Source: an uncultured Collinsella sp. (GTDB lineage Bacteria; Actinomycetota; Coriobacteriia; Coriobacteriales; Coriobacteriaceae). From it: a DNA stretch of 5,833 bases. A program made the translations under genes and the position numbers. Position 1 is the first letter of the stretch; each line of letters starts with the position of its first letter. The notes below the pieces were generated by a model that saw only the letters and a program-made list of their open reading frames with translations, was not told the origin of the DNA and made no database searches. Location of the stretch: positions 1-5,833 of the forward strand of contig CABUWA010000123.1 in assembly GCA_902495085.1 (NCBI GenBank), read 5' to 3'. Shown one piece after another: positions 4,638 to 5,833 of the stretch.

Positions 4638-5549
4638 CTACGAACGCGCCGCGACCAGCAGCTCTGCCGTCGCCGCCCAACCGTCGACAATTTTGCCTCG
4701 CGTAACGAAAGCGTTCTCGCAAGCAGCCAGGAACTCGGGCGCGCCGGCGCTCGTCAGGCCATTCTCGACTAGGCAGAACGTGCCCACGTGATCGGCCATG
4801 TAGAAGTCGGACTCGGAGTCGCCGAGCGCCAACGTCTCCTCGCGCTCGATCCCTAGGTGCTCGCAGAAGCGCGCAATGGCGACGCCTTTGTTGAGGCCCG
4901 CGGGGTTGATGTTGAATGCGCGACCGTCCTCGACGCGATCGAGCTCGAGCGTCGTCGGCTTTGACAGGTGAGTCAGATGGCCGTTGCAGGCCCAGACCAG
5001 GCCGCAGCCAGCCTCATCAAGAATGGCCTGGACCTCGTCGTCGGGCACATCGCCGCGCATGCCGACGGTGACCTCGCGGTACTTGTAGCCAGTCGACATG
5101 TCGTTGTGATACTCGATCTTGTGCGGCCAGCGGGCAAGGATCTTCTCGCACACGCCGGTCTGCTCGATCACCTGGTGCGGCGTGAGGCCGCAAGAGGAGT
5201 CGTAGGGCATGTCGCCGGTCAGATACTCCCAATCGTTGGCTTTGAGGTCGTACATGACCAGGCCGCCCATCTCGCCGATGTAGGAGTTGAGGCCGAGCAC
5301 GCGCGCGTCCTCGTGGATCATGGTACGGTTGCGGCCCGAGGTGGGAACCACCTGAATACCAGCGCGAGCGAGCGCCACGACGGCCTCGACGAGTTTGGTC
5401 GAAGGGTTGCCGTCGTTGTCGCGCAGCACGCACGAGCCGGGTGCAAGCATCGTGGCATCCAGGTCGGTAAAGACGTACTTGACCTTGGCCAAGCGCTCGC
5501 GCATCTCGCCCGAAAGCTCGGCAACGGTCGGCAGGGTGTTGTGGGACAT
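4638..5549 (-). CDS. HAD-superfamily hydrolase, probable sugar-phosphate-type phosphatase (subclass IIB)
   Basis: The protein has the four HAD motifs in order. With the start used here (303 residues) these are: motif I FTDLDATML with nucleophile Asp29 and acid/base Asp31, motif II TSGR at 70-73, motif III Lys221 in GLNKGVA, and motif IV GDSESD with metal ligands Asp244 and Asp248. Roughly residues 100-200 would form the cap that sets specificity. The arrangement resembles Cof-like or mannosyl-3-phosphoglycerate phosphatase-like enzymes, which release phosphate from small phosphorylated sugars or acids, but the substrate cannot be named. Motif I has Ala where most members have Gly (DxDGT). I chose ATG 5549 because GGAG (5558-5555) lies five bases before it. 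A longer reading from ATG 5591 adds 14 residues without a ribosome binding site. It sits between a Mur ligase and murI, so a wall-related substrate is possible but unproven. Confidence 0.85.
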   Translation of the reverse strand: MSHNTLPTVAELSGEMRERLAKVKYVFTDLDATMLAPGSCVLRDNDGNPSTKLVEAVVALARAGIQVVPTSGRNRTMIHEDARVLGLNSYIGEMGGLVMYDLKANDWEYLTGDMPYDSSCGLTPHQVIEQTGVCEKILARWPHKIEYHNDMSTGYKYREVTVGMRGDVPDDEVQAILDEAGCGLVWACNGHLTHLSKPTTLELDRVEDGRAFNINPAGLNKGVAIARFCEHLGIEREETLALGDSESDFYMADHVGTFCLVENGLTSAGAPEFLAACENAFVTRGKIVDGWAATAELLVAARS

Positions 5550-5554
5550 GGTTA

Positions 5555-5558
5555 CTCC
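5555..5558 (-). promoter_or_regulatory. Ribosome binding site deciding the HAD gene start
   Basis: GGAG precedes the ATG at 5549 by five bases. The alternative ATG at 5591 is preceded by TCAATCAAAAC with no such site, so the shorter protein is preferred. Confidence 0.65.
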
Positions 5559-5616
5559 GTTTACGTAGAAGGGTTTGGACTTGGACGGCATGTTTTGATT
5601 GAGGGAACACGCTTAT

Positions 5617-5645
5617 GGCGACAGCGCACTCAGGGCGCCGCCGCC
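5617..5645 (-). terminator. Strong GC-rich hairpin after the Mur ligase gene, no U-tract
   Basis: The minus-strand RNA GGCGGCGGCGC (5645-5635) pairs with GCGCUGUCGCC (5627-5617) over 11 positions, two of them G-U, around a seven-base loop. It starts 11 bases after the Mur ligase stop. The two G-U pairs become A-C mismatches in the opposite strand's RNA, so the structure is stable only in the sense transcript. No run of U follows, so it may be a U-less terminator, a 3'-end stabiliser or a mild barrier between this gene and the HAD gene. Confidence 0.5.
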
Positions 5646-5656
5646 ATCATGGTTCA

Positions 5657-5833
5657 TTAGTCAAACTGGGTAACATCGATCAAGCGATTGGCCAACGAAA
5701 GGTCGCTCTCGATGGGCACGAACTCGTCGCCCACGTGCATGAGCTCCTCGTCACCCTTTGCCAGCAGCAAGACAATGGTGGGAGCATCGGGGTTGACGTA
5801 CTCCTCGCGCGCCGCCTTGAACGCCGCATGCAC
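5657..5833 (-). CDS. Mur ligase C-terminal fragment, probably MurE-type (UDP-N-acetylmuramyl-tripeptide synthetase)
   Basis: Only the last 58 codons are present, and the gene continues past the right edge. The fragment reads through PTIVLLLAKGDEE (18-30) and VGDEFVPIESD (34-44) to a TAA stop at 5659-5657. A hydrophobic strand followed by a GKGxE-like turn (here AKGDEE) and then a short segment ending with a proline and acidic residues is the usual end of the C-terminal domain of MurE-like ligases. These ATP-dependent enzymes add the third amino acid to the peptidoglycan stem peptide. The conserved first Gly of GKG is Ala here. The catalytic and amino-acid-selecting regions lie outside the window, so whether it adds lysine, diaminopimelate or something else cannot be told. 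Proximity to murI fits a wall-synthesis role. Another Mur-type ligase remains possible. Confidence 0.6.
   Translation of the reverse strand: MHAAFKAAREEYVNPDAPTIVLLLAKGDEELMHVGDEFVPIESDLSLANRLIDVTQFD

Noticed and set aside
4620..4660. GC-rich self-complementary sequence around the HAD stop codon
   Set aside because: Only bulged, short pairings can be drawn and no U-tract follows, so I could not support a terminator.
4968..5660. A 230-codon plus-strand open frame opposite the HAD gene
   Set aside because: The HAD motifs are clear on the minus strand. The antisense frame has no family features and runs into the hairpin region.

Overview
The window is a compact, chromosomal housekeeping region in which every supported gene lies on the minus strand, so transcription runs from high to low coordinates. 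Base composition is fairly GC-rich. The mix of genes (a Veg protein beside ispE, and murI followed by rph and rdgB) and the protein sequences suggest a member of the Actinomycetota, class Coriobacteriia, most likely Collinsella or a close relative. That assignment rests on pattern recognition and was not checked by a search. I see no mobile element, CRISPR array, phage gene or defence system.

Layout in transcription order. (1) 5833-5657: the C-terminal end of a Mur ligase, probably MurE-type, followed by a strong hairpin. (2) 5549-4638: an HAD-superfamily phosphatase. (3) 4586-3702: glutamate racemase murI. (4) 3647-2922: RNase PH rph, with a hairpin overlapping its stop codon. (5) 2778-2137: the dITP/XTP pyrophosphatase rdgB. 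(6) 2133-1687: D-aminoacyl-tRNA deacylase dtd, tightly coupled to rdgB and closed by a perfect 12-bp hairpin. (7) A promoter and leader, then veg (1503-1207) and ispE (1204-308), which are also tightly coupled. (8) tRNA-Pro(CGG) at 258-182 with an encoded CCA and a classic intrinsic terminator at 170-143. (9) A promoter containing a palindrome (134-106) that drives tatA, of which only the first 23 codons (69-1) are inside the window.

Functionally, the block combines peptidoglycan precursor synthesis (Mur ligase, MurI) with isoprenoid supply (IspE, upstream of the undecaprenyl carrier). Alongside these are RNA and nucleotide quality control (RNase PH, RdgB, Dtd) and protein export (TatA). MurI makes D-glutamate for the wall and Dtd removes D-amino acids wrongly loaded on tRNA, so their proximity makes sense, although this is also a common housekeeping neighbourhood.

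The coding content is ordinary. The points worth a second look lie between the genes: a palindrome inside the tatA promoter spacer, three strong hairpins placed at or just after stop codons with weak or absent U-tracts, a terminator-like hairpin in the veg leader, and two gene junctions where terminal Glu-Glu codons (GAGGAG) double as the ribosome binding site of a GTG-start gene. I found no convincing undescribed system.
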